DNA from: Lactifluus volemus
Taxonomy: Eukaryota; Basidiomycota; Agaricomycetes; Russulales; Russulaceae
DNA: 64,000 nt
Direction of reading: 5' to 3'
Assembly (NCBI GenBank): GCA_022376515.1
Contig: WTXI01000109.1
Span: forward strand, 52,334 to 116,333
Of the stretch, positions 43,582-56,093 are shown piece after piece. The notes below the pieces were generated by a model. The model saw only the letters and a list, made by a program, of their open reading frames with translations, was not told the DNA's origin and did no database searches. Position 1 is the stretch's first letter, and each line of letters starts with the position of its first letter. The position numbers and the translations under genes were made by a program.

Positions 43582-45185
43582 CTAGCTAATGGTGGCCCTT
43601 GTTTTTCCTCTCAATGTGCGCGTGCAACGCTTCTGCTTCTCCTTCAACGACTGTTTCTTCTCTCTGACCCCTTTACTACCCAAGATCATCATTATTGACT
43701 TGTTGCGCGCCTTCTCGCGATCCGTCGAGCTGCTCGCAGTCTCCTCCTTCTGCTTTCCTTTCAGCGAAACAAAACTTTTCTCTACCCTCGCGACCTCGCG
43801 CTATCGATCCGATCCTCGTAGTCAGCCTTGGCCTTCTTGCGCGGGCCGAGAATATTACTCCCAGAGACGACGAAGGCTGATGTATCGTCCGCGCCGGACC
43901 AAGCCGCCTTTTTCACGGCCGAAGGAGAAGTCAGTTTGCGTTTCGCAGCAGGACCACCCCCATTTTTGACCGCTTGCGTGGCTGCCTGTATTCGCAAGTC
44001 GGAAATTAATGCGAAATCAGCTGGTGTAAGGATCTACCAGTGTAGAAATATATATCAAATAGTGAACGTGTAGAGATTGCGCATAATAGTACCTTCGTTG
44101 TTGCTAATGCCGAGGTCTGGTTCACTTCGACAGGTGATGGGCTATCGTCGTCTGGAAGTCGGGTTTTACTCGTCGTGTTCCCCATGTACCGTCTTGAGAT
44201 TATCCTCGAGGAGCTACAGAGTAATATAGTCCACCATTATTCAAGACGAAGTAGGAGAAATACGTACCGTAAGGCCTTCAATGTCCATGGCGGGAATTTC
44301 GACATATCCAAACGGAGTAGGCTGTCTGCTTTGGGCCATCCCCATACTTGCCGTCTTTCCCCGCTCCTGACGTTTTAGCATGCTAGAGTTGACCTCACAG
44401 TACAGCTGCAGTAGCCCACGTGCAGCACCCACCACGCTTTTATCCCTGCTCTTCCGGTACCCGATCGCGTTCAGACCCGCGGCAACCTCCGAGCCAACTC
44501 CGGGATGCACAAATTAGATAATTTACGAACCGGAGGAATGAGAGCGTCAGTGGGCGTAAGGTCATGCGGGGATTGGGCAAGTAAAGCGAGAATCGCGGGG
44601 GCACGTAGCTAGTGGTGCGTGAGATACTTGAAATTGTATTTATAAAAACCAAGGATGGTCAGCTAGTGCGATGAGGTGACGCGACTCAGGAGCTGCATGA
44701 TGAGAATTTTGTGATCGAGCGATAAGCGAGCATCATATTTCCGCAACAGATCGTAGAGCCTTTTGCCAAACGTTTGTAGATCGGGCAGTAGTTCGATGGC
44801 AGGAAAATTGAGGGGATTTCCCGCGTCTTTGTGTCTTTGTTGCTGTGATCGAGTCTCAGCAGATCACAAATAATCAGAAGTACTAGCCTTAGACGAACCT
44901 TTGCTCACCGTCTTTAATACTTTCCGCATCTTCTTTTTACCGCTGCGCGTCTTTTTCTTTACTTCACGTTTATGCTCGAGCGATTTGACGTTGACGCTCT
45001 TCGAGAATCCAAGTGAGGTGAGAAATTGTCAGCAAACTGGAACATACGTTGACGTCACTCTCGTCCTTACTATCCTCAGACTTGGGCTTTGATGATATGG
45101 TGAAAGCATCCCAATGCGACAATCGCGACAGATTTGACATCGTCCCTATATTGCGTCAAATGTAGCAGGCGAACGGGCGCTAAAG
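43582..45185 (-). pseudogene. SDA1 (ribosome biogenesis) pseudogene, 5'-truncated
   Basis: Reading the minus strand from 45185, successive pieces match the SDA1 family in order. These are a segment before the acidic SEDSKDESDV, a basic stretch (KREVKKKTRSGKKKMRKVL), LLPDLQTFGKRLYDLLRKYD, DHKILIMQLLSRV, the segment KYLTHH then LRAPAILALLAQSPHDLTP, HPGVGSEVAAGLNAI, SVVGAARGLLQLY, then LGPRKKAKADYEDRI and the conserved C-terminal TDREKARNKSIMMILGSKGV. Frames change several times, stops occur (after VTSSH and before LRAPAIL), and the N-terminal third is absent. SDA1 acts in 60S subunit maturation; this copy cannot encode it. Its 5' edge is fused directly to Rho-GEF remnant 3. Confidence 0.85.
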
Positions 45186-46434
45186 GAACCAAAGGGGAAA
45201 GGACCCTACCTACCTCGGAGTTTTATTTGTTAAATTCGATTTATTTATTTTTTTCAGTCGCTCTTTGCATACCATATTTGAGGCACTCGTACCTTCATCT
45301 CCAAATAGTGCAAACACATCGCCACAGAAGCTCAATGCTTCGAAAGACGTACACTTTTTCAGCGTTGGGAGTCTTGGAGGACGCACCCTTGTCATTTACA
45401 TGAAGAAGAAAGGGGTCCTCAGTCGATCTCACGTGGCGGTTAGCTTGATAGAGACTTCCGCGTACTCGAGCCCGTTGTTGGCAAGATCAACGAGAGAACA
45501 AAAGCTCCCGTATCTCTCAGCTCCCGACTTGGCTGGCGGCAACCTCGCTCAGAGTGGTTCCGAGTCTACCGAGTACGTATACGTTCTCCGACCTCCAGGA
45601 ACGAACCGCACTGTTCACACCACTTGACAGGACTTCTTCCTCCCGTCAGAATCGTATGACCTCATCTTCTTGAAAGCGAGGATCGCCATTCTCTGCACAA
45701 AGAGCTTCGAGATCATGGATCTCTCCGAGTCAGTCTTTCTCTCTTCGTACCTCATTTACGCGTTTCATGTCTGATCCGTTATCTGCAGTTTCAAGAGCGT
45801 AACTATTCCATAACGTGACGATCCTCGTCACGAGAAGCTCGCTACACGATGCGAGTCATGTCGTCCAATGGGTATGTTCCGGTCTAGCGAGAACGAGTTC
45901 CTGCTGTGCTATGATGGTAATTCTTCATGTACTTTCGCTTCCTCTCTTGATGCTCATCTATCTTCGCAGAATTCGGGGTGTATGTGAATCGACATGGGGA
46001 CCCAAAGTCGCACAAAGGGTGCGATCGAGTGGGAAGGTACCGCAGAGCACGTCGCATGGCACCCCCCATACATCCTCATCTTCGACTCGCGCTTCATCGA
46101 AGTGCGACATGTTGAAAATGGACGACTGTGCCAGATTATTCCAGGCCATGACCTGCGATGCATTTGGGACGGGTGCGGGGCGTCATTACCACTCCCTGCG
46201 CCGGGCCCCAATGGAAGCTGGGAAGAGGCATCCTGAGAAGAGGCGCGGGTGCATGGGGTCATGCGCGCAGAAGACGTACCACAAGGGCGCCCTGGATCAG
46301 GCGGACCTGCGCGTGGTACAGGACAGCACATCTTCGAGTTGATCTCGACTGTACCGCTCTTCCTCCCTGAGAGGCTGGCGTCGCCAACACAGCACTCGTC
46401 TTTCCTTCACCCTACCCTGAATGGCTCACCATAA
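45186..46434 (+). pseudogene. Rho-GEF remnant 3 (CNH part only)
   Basis: Begins in the intron before the exon SLFAYHI and runs to the end of the protein (NGSP, stop 46434). It has the same extra T after the CATATT codons (near 45278) as remnant 1, shifting the frame before the ALVPSSPNSANTS segment. CNH segments GRTLVIYMKKKG, ARIAILCTKSFEIMDL, EGTAEHVAWHPPYILI and IIPGHDLRCIWDG are present. It lacks both insertions found in remnant 1, so it shows the pre-insertion state of those sites. Confidence 0.85.
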
Positions 46435-46789
46435 ATTGCGAACCGAACAGACAGACAAGCGCCTACTGTACATCCTCCTCCTTTCCCCCCCTCCCCCCAC
46501 CCTTAAACGAACTCTTCGTTGCTCTCATTACGATATGTACTTGATTCGCGGCCCCTCTGTTCATATCTGTATGTCAAGAAAGTACTGGAGTGTGTGCCTG
46601 GGTTATGGATGGAATCAAATTGGGGAGATTGACTACACCAAGAAGTCCGTGTGGTTGTCGTACGCGCAAACCGACAATCTGGTGCCACCAAACTAGCCGT
46701 ATTATGTTGCCAATTCATTCTCCCCAACTTATTTGGGTCACGTGACTGGTATTGCAAAGAACGATAGCGAATAGCCCAGGTCTCCTATC

Positions 46790-47135
46790 CCCCCTTATGA
46801 TGAGTTCTGACCTCACACCCCCTTGGTATGACCGTACCTTCGTTGTTGGTAATGCTAATGTCCGGTTCACTTCGACTGGTGATGAGCCGTCGTTTCCGGG
46901 GTCGGGATCTACTCTTTTCGCCATCACCATCGCTATCGCTGATTATGAGACGTCGCTCTCGTCCTCACTATTCTCAGGCTCTTCGTCGCTACTGACGAAG
47001 AAGTGTAAGGATGCACTCTGGACTTTGGTGATGGGATGAAAGCATCCCGACAATGGTGACGGATTTGGCATGGTCCCTATATTGCGTGAATCGTCAAGTC
47101 AATCGTAGTAGGCAAAACGGCGCTAAAGAAACCTA
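46790..47135 (-). pseudogene. Second SDA1 fragment
   Basis: The minus strand at about 47110-46950 encodes GCFHPITKVQSASLHFFVSS followed by acidic DEEPENSEDESDV, the SDA1 segment just before its basic stretch. 46832-46930 matches 44092-44180 of the larger SDA1 relic. The large middle part is missing. It lies between Rho-GEF remnant 3 and NLR-C. Confidence 0.75.
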
Positions 47136-47354
47136 CGAAACGCCTTTCTCCCAAAGCTCAGCGATGTAAGACAAACAGCGACAAGAGGATCATTGCCTAC
47201 TCAAAAGCTAAAAGTACAAATTTCTTTCAAGTTGTTCATCATGAGCCATAGGTTGTCAAAAGACTTCGACACACCTCTGATGAATTATAATCATAGATTC
47301 ATTGGTGCTACCTCTGCCGATGAAATCTGGGATGGCATACATAGTGTACCGACT

Positions 47355-50300
47355 TTAGTTTCTAGATAAACTAGGAACATATATCGTAGCCCAATTCGAT
47401 CCATGTACAAAGTTTGAGAGATCAAGCTGGGTATGATTTCTGCCTGCAATCCAGACGGTGTTATACCTATTGAAAAATGGCCGGTGAATCTGTGGAATCC
47501 ATAAAAGAAGCTCTCCATTCTCCCCACACACCCAACCGTCATTACTGACCGGGAACTTGTCAATTTCTTCCGTTCTGCGCTTGTCTGTATGAGTAGTGAT
47601 CGTGCGATTTTGTAAGGCCGAGGCGGTGCATAGTGGTCCGACATGCCACATGCGAATCGTGCAATCTAGTGAGGCCGAGGCGATCCGTCGTCCATCCGGC
47701 AAGAATGCAACAGAATTGACTGGACCGGTGTGTCCAATAAATGGGCCTGCCACGATATTTCCTGTTGTAGCATCCCACACGCGAATCGTGCGATCTTCAG
47801 AGCCTGAGACAATATACCGCCCATCTGGTGAAAATGCAACACAGTACACTCCACTCGTATGTCCAGTAAATGGGTCGGCTACAAGCTTTCCCGTTGCGGC
47901 ATCCCACACGCGAATCGTGTGATCGTATGAGGCTGAAGCAATGTGCTCCCCGTTCGGCGAGAATGCAACAGAGAAGACCTTGTCTCTGTGCCCAATAAAC
48001 GGCCCCGCTACAACCTCTCCTGTTTCTGCATCCCACACACAAATCGTGCAGTCGAACGAGGCCGAGGCGATGCGTTGCCCGTCTGGTGAGAACACAGCAG
48101 AGTAGACACCATCGGTGTGTCCAGTAAATGGGCCCGCTACGACCTTTCCCGTTGCAGCATCCCACATACGAATCGTGCGATCCTGCGAGCTCGAAGCGAT
48201 GCGCTGCCCATTCGGTGAGAATTCAACCGACTTGACCCAATCATTGTGTCCTGTAAACCAGTCCACCACGACCACTCCCGATGCTGTATCCCACACACGA
48301 ATCGTGCAATCGTTCGATCCCGAAGCGATTCGCCGCCCGTCTGGCGAGAATGAAACATCAACAACCCAATCGGTGTGTCCAGTAAACGGGCCCGCTGTGA
48401 CCTCTCCAGTTGTGGCATCCCAAATACAAATCGTGTGATCTGCTGAGGCCGAGGCGATATGCTGCCCGTCCGGTGAGACTGCAATAAAAAAGACCGAGTT
48501 GGCATGTCCAGTAAACGGACTTGCTACGGCCTCTCTTGTTGTGGTGTCCCACACACGAATCATGCGATCTGCTGAGGCCGAGGCGATGCGCTGTCCGTCC
48601 GGCGAGAGCGCAATAGATAAGACTGAATTGGTGTGACCAGTAAATGGACCCGCAATGACCTCTCCTGTTGCAGCATCCCACACACGAATTGTGAAATCCA
48701 TTGAGGCGGAAGCGATACGCCGCCCGTCAGGTGAGAATGCAACAGAATAGACTTTATTGGCGTGTCCACTAAATGGGCCCGCCATAACCTCTCCCGTTGC
48801 TGAATTCCACACACAAATTGTGTGATCGAACGAGGCTGAGGCAATGCGTTCCCCATCCGGCGAAAATGCAATAGAGCGGACTGGTTGAGTGTGTCCAGTA
48901 AATGGGCCCGCCACGATCCCTCCTACTGCAGAATCCCACAGGCAAATCGTACGATCATCCGATCCCGAGACAATGCGCTTCCCGTCCGGCGAGAATACAA
49001 CAGAGTTGACCGGAGCGGTGTGTCCAGTGAATGGGCCTGCTACAACCTCTCCTGTTGTAGCATTCCATATCCGGATCGTGCGATCTGCTGAGGCAGACGC
49101 GATGCGCTGCCCGTCTGGCGAGAACGCAACAGATATGACCGTACCACTATGTCCAATGAACGGTCCCGCTACGACATCTCCTGATGCGGCATCCCACACA
49201 CGAATCGTGTGATCTGCGGAGGCCGAGACAATCCGCTGTCCGTCCGGCGAAAATGCAACAGAAAAGACCGCATCGGTATGCTTGGCAAAAGGGCCCGCTA
49301 CAAGCTCCCCCGTCGTGGCATCCCACACCCGAATCGTGCAGTCTTCCGAGCCTGAGGCTATCCGCTGCCCATTTGGCGAGAATGCAACGGAATTGATCCA
49401 CTCGTCATGTGCTTGAATCACCATTTCCAATGCTGGCCAACGAGTCAATTGCCCGCGATCCAAAGATAATATTTTGGGAAATAAGTGAAGGTAATGCTGG
49501 ATAATGCGGGAAGAGGATGGTGCGAATGGGAGAGCAGATATGTATATATGCGGGGCGCTTCTTGCTATTGACATCCCGAAATACCGAACAAATGCGAACG
49601 CATCGTTCGCCAATGTCAGGAGATTCTCCACGTCCTTTTGGGGCTGTTGTGATTTTACGGAATATTCACTACATGCCATTTATAATTATAGGATGTACCC
49701 ACCTTCCGCTGCAACCACATCTTCAGAGATGCCATTGCTGGCGATGCAAGGCCCACACTGTTCTTGATGCTAAGCACTTCTAGCCAGAACAGAAACTTTG
49801 TCTCGAACAGGGATCGAAGTTTCATGAAGAGATCTTGTTCGAAAGCAAGGTGTTCTAAATGGTCGTCCCAAAAAATGCAGGCGTACGATAGAGCGGACGG
49901 AATGTGCTCGGAAATTCGATATTCCAAGTCTGGGACATCCTTGTTCGCGAGATATGACGACTCGAATTTACAAATGTTGAACTTGAGGCTATCCAGCATT
50001 AAACCAAGACACGAATGTGCCAACCGACGGTGGGCCTTGCCGAAGTCGACATGAAATGCCCCACTCTTCTCATCTGCTAGAAAGTCACGGAATGAAGTAT
50101 GGAGAGGAACGATCGGCCACGTTCCATCGGATGAAGTGACATTGCTCAGCACCGAGCCAAGATGACCGAGCATTTTGAGAACCTGATCTGAATCTTCGGG
50201 GTCAGGATCCTCGCGATCATCTTTGGGTGCATGTCGACGCAGGGCAATCAGGGAACTGGTGGTGAGGGGCTCGATCGCAACAAAAAGTTGTCCCATCACA

Positions 50301-52998
50301 GATCGAAATAACATCTGTGCTGCAGGCGGCTTGAAATACCCCACGAGAACCTCTTCATATAACTGGTCCAACGGATCTTGTCCATCGCGATCTCGAGAGT
50401 GTCCCAACAAGCGCTGTACGACCTTCTTCTCACTGAAGCCGAAACTAGCAGGAGGGTTGTTTATGAATCCGCATGCAACAGAGGCCCACTGAAACAGGCC
50501 CTCCGCTGCCTTTGATAGATTCACGCCATAGTCTTTGAAAGCGTCCGGACGGAGCGCATCCTGAAAGTACGCGAGAATATCGTCCTCCGTTTTCGCAGCA
50601 AGTTTGACATCATCCATGTAGAGGGTGTGGACAGATAGTGCATCGGCGAATGCAGCTTCGATTCCATCGTCCGGCCTTGATGTGATGAGAATACGGAATT
50701 TTGAAGGGAGGTCGAGAAGATGTTCAGCAAGGAACGTGTGTAATCCTCTGGTGCCACTCGCATCTCCACTCTCGTCCAATCCATCGATTACGATAAGGAT
50801 TGGATCACGGATTTGTAGATCCTTGAGCGGTTCGAGGATGAGTCGTTCAAAGAGAGTACGACGGTCTCGGGTACCACGGAGCGACAGATGATCCTTAAGG
50901 ACCCTCCCGAGGGCGAATTTGAACGCAGGATAGCTGTTGGAGAGATCACAGGCAAGTGTCGTGAAAAGTTGGTATGCCTCGTCTTTGGATCCTTCCGAAC
51001 GAACGAAGGCGAAGTAAGATCCGAGACACTTCTCCTCGAAGTAACGTGCGACTTCATGTGCTATCGAGGACTTTCCGGTGCCTGCTTGGCCGAAGAGCAC
51101 GAGGCCCCGTTCTGATTCGGGATTCTCAACCCACTTGAAGATATGATCCAAGAAATCTTCGCGTGTTCCACGAAGACAGCGTTTCTCATCGCCGAATCGC
51201 CAGCCTCCCTTATAAGGCAATCCCGTGATAATAGAACCGAATTCTGTGTGCTCTCCGTCAGATCATCATCTCGTGGCCATTAATATTACGCACCGGCTTC
51301 TAATGCTTGTTTTGACATCGCTTTAAGCTATATTCGCGCTATTGAGTCGAGCAACTCCTGCTTGTTTGAGATAATATTACTCACATCGTCCTGTATTCGA
51401 AGCACAGTAACCTCCGTCGTGACAGCAGCACGCGCAAGAAAATCATCTCGCAGTCCGGTGAGGATGGTGCGGTACTGTGTGACTTTCCCGTCAACCTGGC
51501 CACGGATATTCTTCCAAGTTCGCTTCCCTGCAAATCGTATGTTAATAATGACTAAACCAAAGGGCTCAGGACAACGTACCGACTCGCACATCCTTCGCAT
51601 ACGATTCAATAAATTTGCTAATTTCCGAGACCCGTTCCAGCATGTCCTCAAGAATTTTCGCCTGAAGAGACTCCGGCTTCATTCTCCTCAAAGCGTCCGC
51701 ATCATTTGCAAACGTAAACGCATCGGATATGGCTTCAAATAGTGATCGGACATTGTCGTCACGCTGAAACTGCTGTAGCAAAGTCTAGAAACGAGACAAA
51801 AAAGAATGAACGTGCCGCTTCCTCCGACAAGGCAAGGTGACCCACCTCGGGAATCTTTGAAAGAAGACTCCATGCTAGACTTGCGTAGGGATGCAGCTAG
51901 AGAACGAAAGTTAACTCGGCGAAGAAGCAAAATGGCTTTGGGCATACTGATACGATTGGACCGACGGCATCCATCACTTGCTTGACAACCCCAACAGCAA
52001 TCTCCCATGTTTCCATCGTATTCACAGCTTCCTCAGCACGACGGAGAGCGATGCGTGGCATCTCCGTCTGGATGTCCGATGCTGGTCGCACAGAAGTACT
52101 GCTCTCAATGGGAAGTTCACTGATCCCGGATAAAGGAAGTAGAGGAGCGGTGACTACCGCTGGTTGGATGGATTCACCGTTGTCTTGAACAGTAGGAGGC
52201 GCGGAATGTCCTTCAGCGACCGGCGGGCTGTCTAAATCGATAGCTGGGTGGTTCACGGTGTTGACCGGAGCAGTCAGAGTGGGGCTCGGATTTGGTGAGG
52301 CAGTGATCTTCAAGGAGAGTGTGACCGGCTCTGTTGAGTGACCGCCATCATGGCTCAAAATAATATCAAGGTCTACAACATGCTGAGTCATATGAATGCG
52401 AGTAAGATCCATCAGGACGAACCATGTTGAGGTTCACAGAGTATCTCATGCCTTCCAACAAGGATGTCTTTCTCAAGGTCCTTTTCGCATACAGAGATGC
52501 AGTAATACGGGAGAGTGATAGTATGGCACTGCAAGACTCAATTGTGAAAAGAAATCTAAAAAAAGTATAGATTTCGTACAAGGAGCCCAGAACCTGGTTC
52601 CATTCCACGCGCTGTCCCACGCTTCGAACAGGTCGTGTCTGCCATTTCCTCGCCTCGTTGTTCACAGTGACGTAAAACTGTCTTTTCTTCCCAAAGACGG
52701 TCTTGAGCCGAGGGAGATTGTGCGCCCTGAGGACTGACAGGGGAAACGTGCTTGGGACACATCTCAGTGGCATTACTAATATACGCACCAGTTACCTCGA
52801 GGGGGGAAAGTTTCGTTGAGTTTCGATGACCTGAGCACTGGTGAAAGGCAATTATGTGGGCAAAAATCTCAATTAAATGGAAGTGACTAAGGTACCCTAT
52901 TTCGGGGGTTTGAGGACCTTGGCTGTATTAATGATTAATATTGAGCGAGAAGGAATGTAATAGACTTTGGCATACGAGTCTAGTTGTGCAAGAGACAT
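47355..52998 (-). pseudogene. NLR-C: C2 - helical - NACHT - 14xWD40, with one nonsense codon
   Basis: Same exon plan, start ATG 52998 (MSLAQLDS). One in-frame TAG at 51897-51899 falls in the helical region: FAELTFVL is followed by TAG where A, B and D have CAG in FVLQLHPYASLAW or its equivalent. The change is one C-to-T transition. All downstream exons are open, including NACHT (GQAGTGKSS, VIDGLDES) and fourteen WD40 repeats with their own residue set after GH (AHDEWI, GHSGTV, GHTAPV, GHANKV, GHTDGV, GHRDKV). As written, full-length protein is not made. Strain polymorphism, an assembly base error or skipping of that exon could change this. Groups with NLR-B by shared residues. Confidence 0.82.
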
Positions 52999-53061
52999 AC
53001 ATTGTAGTCGAGGTGAGAGGTTGGGGCAACAACGTGCTGTCCGCATGTTGATAAGGTACCT

Positions 53062-54518
53062 GATTTTATTTATTTTTTAAATCTGCATTTACATCTGCAA
53101 CATGTAACTATGACAAAGACGCGGTCCCCGGGGTACAGGATTGGAACAGGCGGCGTAGGGAGGGGGCGTAAAGAGTAACGGGGCGACTGAACGGATGAGT
53201 GGCTGGTGAAGGACGGTGGGGGGAAACGGAAGGCACTATTTACATGAAGGTACTATGAAGTACTACAAGGAGGGCTAACCCAGGTCCCAGGTTTGCCTCG
53301 CAACCATACAGGCTCTTGTGGCTTTGAGAAAGCGGGACATGGCCTCTCCTCCATGTGAGGTACCCAGGAGGACGGGGAGGGACGAGTCGCGATCGACTGG
53401 CATGAGGATTTTGCGGCATGCTTGGGCGTGGAGTGGGCAGAATGAGACGACGTGTTCCACGGTTTGGAGGGCTGCACCGCAGGGGCAGCCAACCGGTTGG
53501 CCAGGGTGGAAACGTGCCGAGTACGCACCGACGAAGGCGTGACCAGTGATGAAACGGATGAGGGTCGAGAAGACCGCGCGTTCGCAGCCTTTCACGCCCA
53601 TGACGACTGGGGGTGGGTTGGCCGGTGGGGGGCGTGGGGGGCGTTGTGAGGGCGATGTAGGCGTGGGAGCTGCATTCATCGTCACACCAGCGCTTTCCTC
53701 ACTCGTCGATGATGTCGGACTTGATGGAGTGCTTCTGGAAACTGGAAACTGATGGTGTGTGGCTCGCGGTGGTTCGGTGGGAGAGGGCGGGGGGGAATCG
53801 GGGATCGTGTCGGCGAGGTGGCGGGCACAGGCGAAGCTGACTAGGGATTTGAGGGCGGGGCAGGAGAGGGTGATTCTGAGGGTTCTGTGCAACGAGAGGA
53901 GGGTGTCAGCAGTTTGTTTAAAAGAGAGAAGGGTTGGCTCGGGTGGGTTCTGGTTTTCTGTATGGCAATAATTGCCCCTGGGTCTGCTGAGGGGAGGAGG
54001 ATGTGGGAAGCGGGGCGTTCGTTGAGGATGAGTTGTGCAAGGGCTATGCCTGTGTCCAGGGCAGCGAGATCCGCGTCGAAGGCGGTGACAGTCGAGCCAG
54101 GGGGCATTCGGAGTGGCGTAGTTCAAGCCCGTCGGCGTAGGCGACAGTGGCGGCAATGCCGATTGGGGTATCGTCCACTCTGTTGGTGTTAGTGAAACAA
54201 CCCGGCAGAGATGAGTACCTTCTGGGAGGGATTGGCGAATAGGTCTGCTTTGAGGGAGTTAGCCCAATCTGTTTTTTCCTCACCTTTCCGGGCACGAGTG
54301 TCAAAGACATCGAGTCTGTCTTCCCCACGGGGGCCTTGAGACGGGACGAGTCGGGCGATGGCGGTGAGACGCGTTGTGACGGTATGGCGTGGTGGGGCAC
54401 GCAAGGCAGGGGGAGATCATCTGGTTGATGGGAGCTCCAGTCGCCGCCAAGCCGCTTGAGGAGTTGATTCTCTCGCGTAGAGTCTAAGGGCCGAGTTCTT
54501 ATGCGGAGGTCAATAGGG
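53062..54518 (-). mobile_element. 5'-truncated non-LTR (LINE) retrotransposon, RNase H end
   Basis: Bounded by a 9 bp target-site duplication AAGGTACCT at 53053-53061 and 54519-54527; NLR-B's spacer shows the related uninterrupted site near 41146. The minus strand ends in an A-rich tail (about 53062-53082). It encodes a degenerate RNase H (AYADGLELRHSECP, AFDADLAALDTGIALA) and then the LINE C-terminal zinc-binding block (FITGHAFVGAY, CPCGAALQTVEHVVSFCP). At least two frame changes interrupt the coding, so the copy is dead. Confidence 0.85.
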
Positions 54519-54527
54519 AAGGTACCT

Positions 54528-56093
54528 CATTGGAACACGTTCCAAATTATGTTCGGCATGGTAGCGGCCGGCGATCCTCCATCGAGCTTGAAGCACTCAG
54601 AACGTGATGGCCTTGGAATGGCGCTCAGAGAGGGAAAATGTGAACATTGTCGTGGTTGTTATAGCAGTCGCACCTCCGCTCTAGACTATCCACGCCATTG
54701 GGTCATATCATAATTGACTCAGAGTTATCATAAAACTGATCGGCTCTGTGAGCATATCTCACTATCATACGCTCCAGGCATTTGGCGTCAATCATGAAAA
54801 TCACCGACTTCGGGCGTCGATCATCCTGAGACTGTCCACTTCTTGCGTCTCTCAACACTACAGTGGGACAAGCATGGTGCATTCGCCCCCGTCCGCAAGA
54901 TAGACGCGCGCTAGATGCTTCATCCTCGAAAAGTTGCTAGAGGTATGGCACGAAGACCATGGCGAGATCCCCTTGTTATGCAGGCCCTTGAGCACGAGTC
55001 GAGTTGCTTTTAGGAGCCATGCGTTCTGGTTGTTGGATATTGCGCCTAGGCAATCTGTCGTAAGGGAGATAGGGGACCCACTACTGTACTACTACGACAA
55101 GGAAATGGCAAGTCCTCTTGCAACACTTTATTATGCAGGTGCCATTTCTAGTGTTGACATTCCTTAAACTGGAATTGGCTTCTTGGTGGATCTGCCCCAC
55201 GTCTACAAAACTCTTTCGGAATACTCCCTATTTACCCAATCGGACCGACACTCCTAGGTCTTCGATTAGCTCGTTTTCGAAGTCTGCGTGACTGCTACCT
55301 TTAAACGCCGCGTTTTCCCTTCATACTAACCTCGCCCCTTTTCTTCTTTCATCCTCCTCCCGACCCATCATCGCTGACCTCGTGGAGTTGTTGCATTCCT
55401 TGTTCCTAACGTCTTGCGAGTGGCGTGAGGCTCGAGCTCCGTAAGCGAGCATTGGTCGGAACCGCTCCGAGTTCGTGATGGTGTCTGTGTGCCGCCAGCG
55501 CCGTGTTTGATGTGAGATACGACTGCTAGTGGTGACTCTTGAATGTGATACGAGTTTGCACGTCAGAGCATGGACGGGTGCTGGCAGGGCAGGTGTTAGC
55601 AGGCGGGCAGGGGTGGACAAGTTGGGAAAGGCGGGTGTCAACAGCAGGGGTGGACATAAATGTAGACACGGACAAACGAATGAGTCAGGGCAGGCGGGCA
55701 TAGGCGGGGGTGAGATGGGGATGGGGACAGGAGTGGGCATCAGGTGGGCGATCCCAGGCTTCGTGGACATTCCCTACTCGTGCCTCCAGAACCTGAAGGA
55801 GGTGATGCCCACGACCGTGTTGACGGTACTGAGGCTGTGAGGTCGCATTGAGGAAAACCGAGGGCGAGGATGGGCAAGGCGAGGTTCGAGTAATGACTAA
55901 GCGAACCAACGCCAACTTGAAATTGCCGTGGTCCGTGCATGCTATCACTGGCTTCAGAACATGACCGAGCGCCTCTGAAGCCATTTTTGAGGTGTTTTTC
56001 TCATGTTCACCGGATCCAGAATTGAGTATGAGCATCGCGCGTCACATACAGTAATGCCGCTACCTGGGAGTCGCTGGGTCTTTTAGCACTCAG
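54528..56093. other. Unit spacer between the LINE and Rho-GEF remnant 4
   Basis: Similar to 29300-31146, with small deletions and the same G-rich stretch (55570-55740). No gene supported. Confidence 0.5.
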
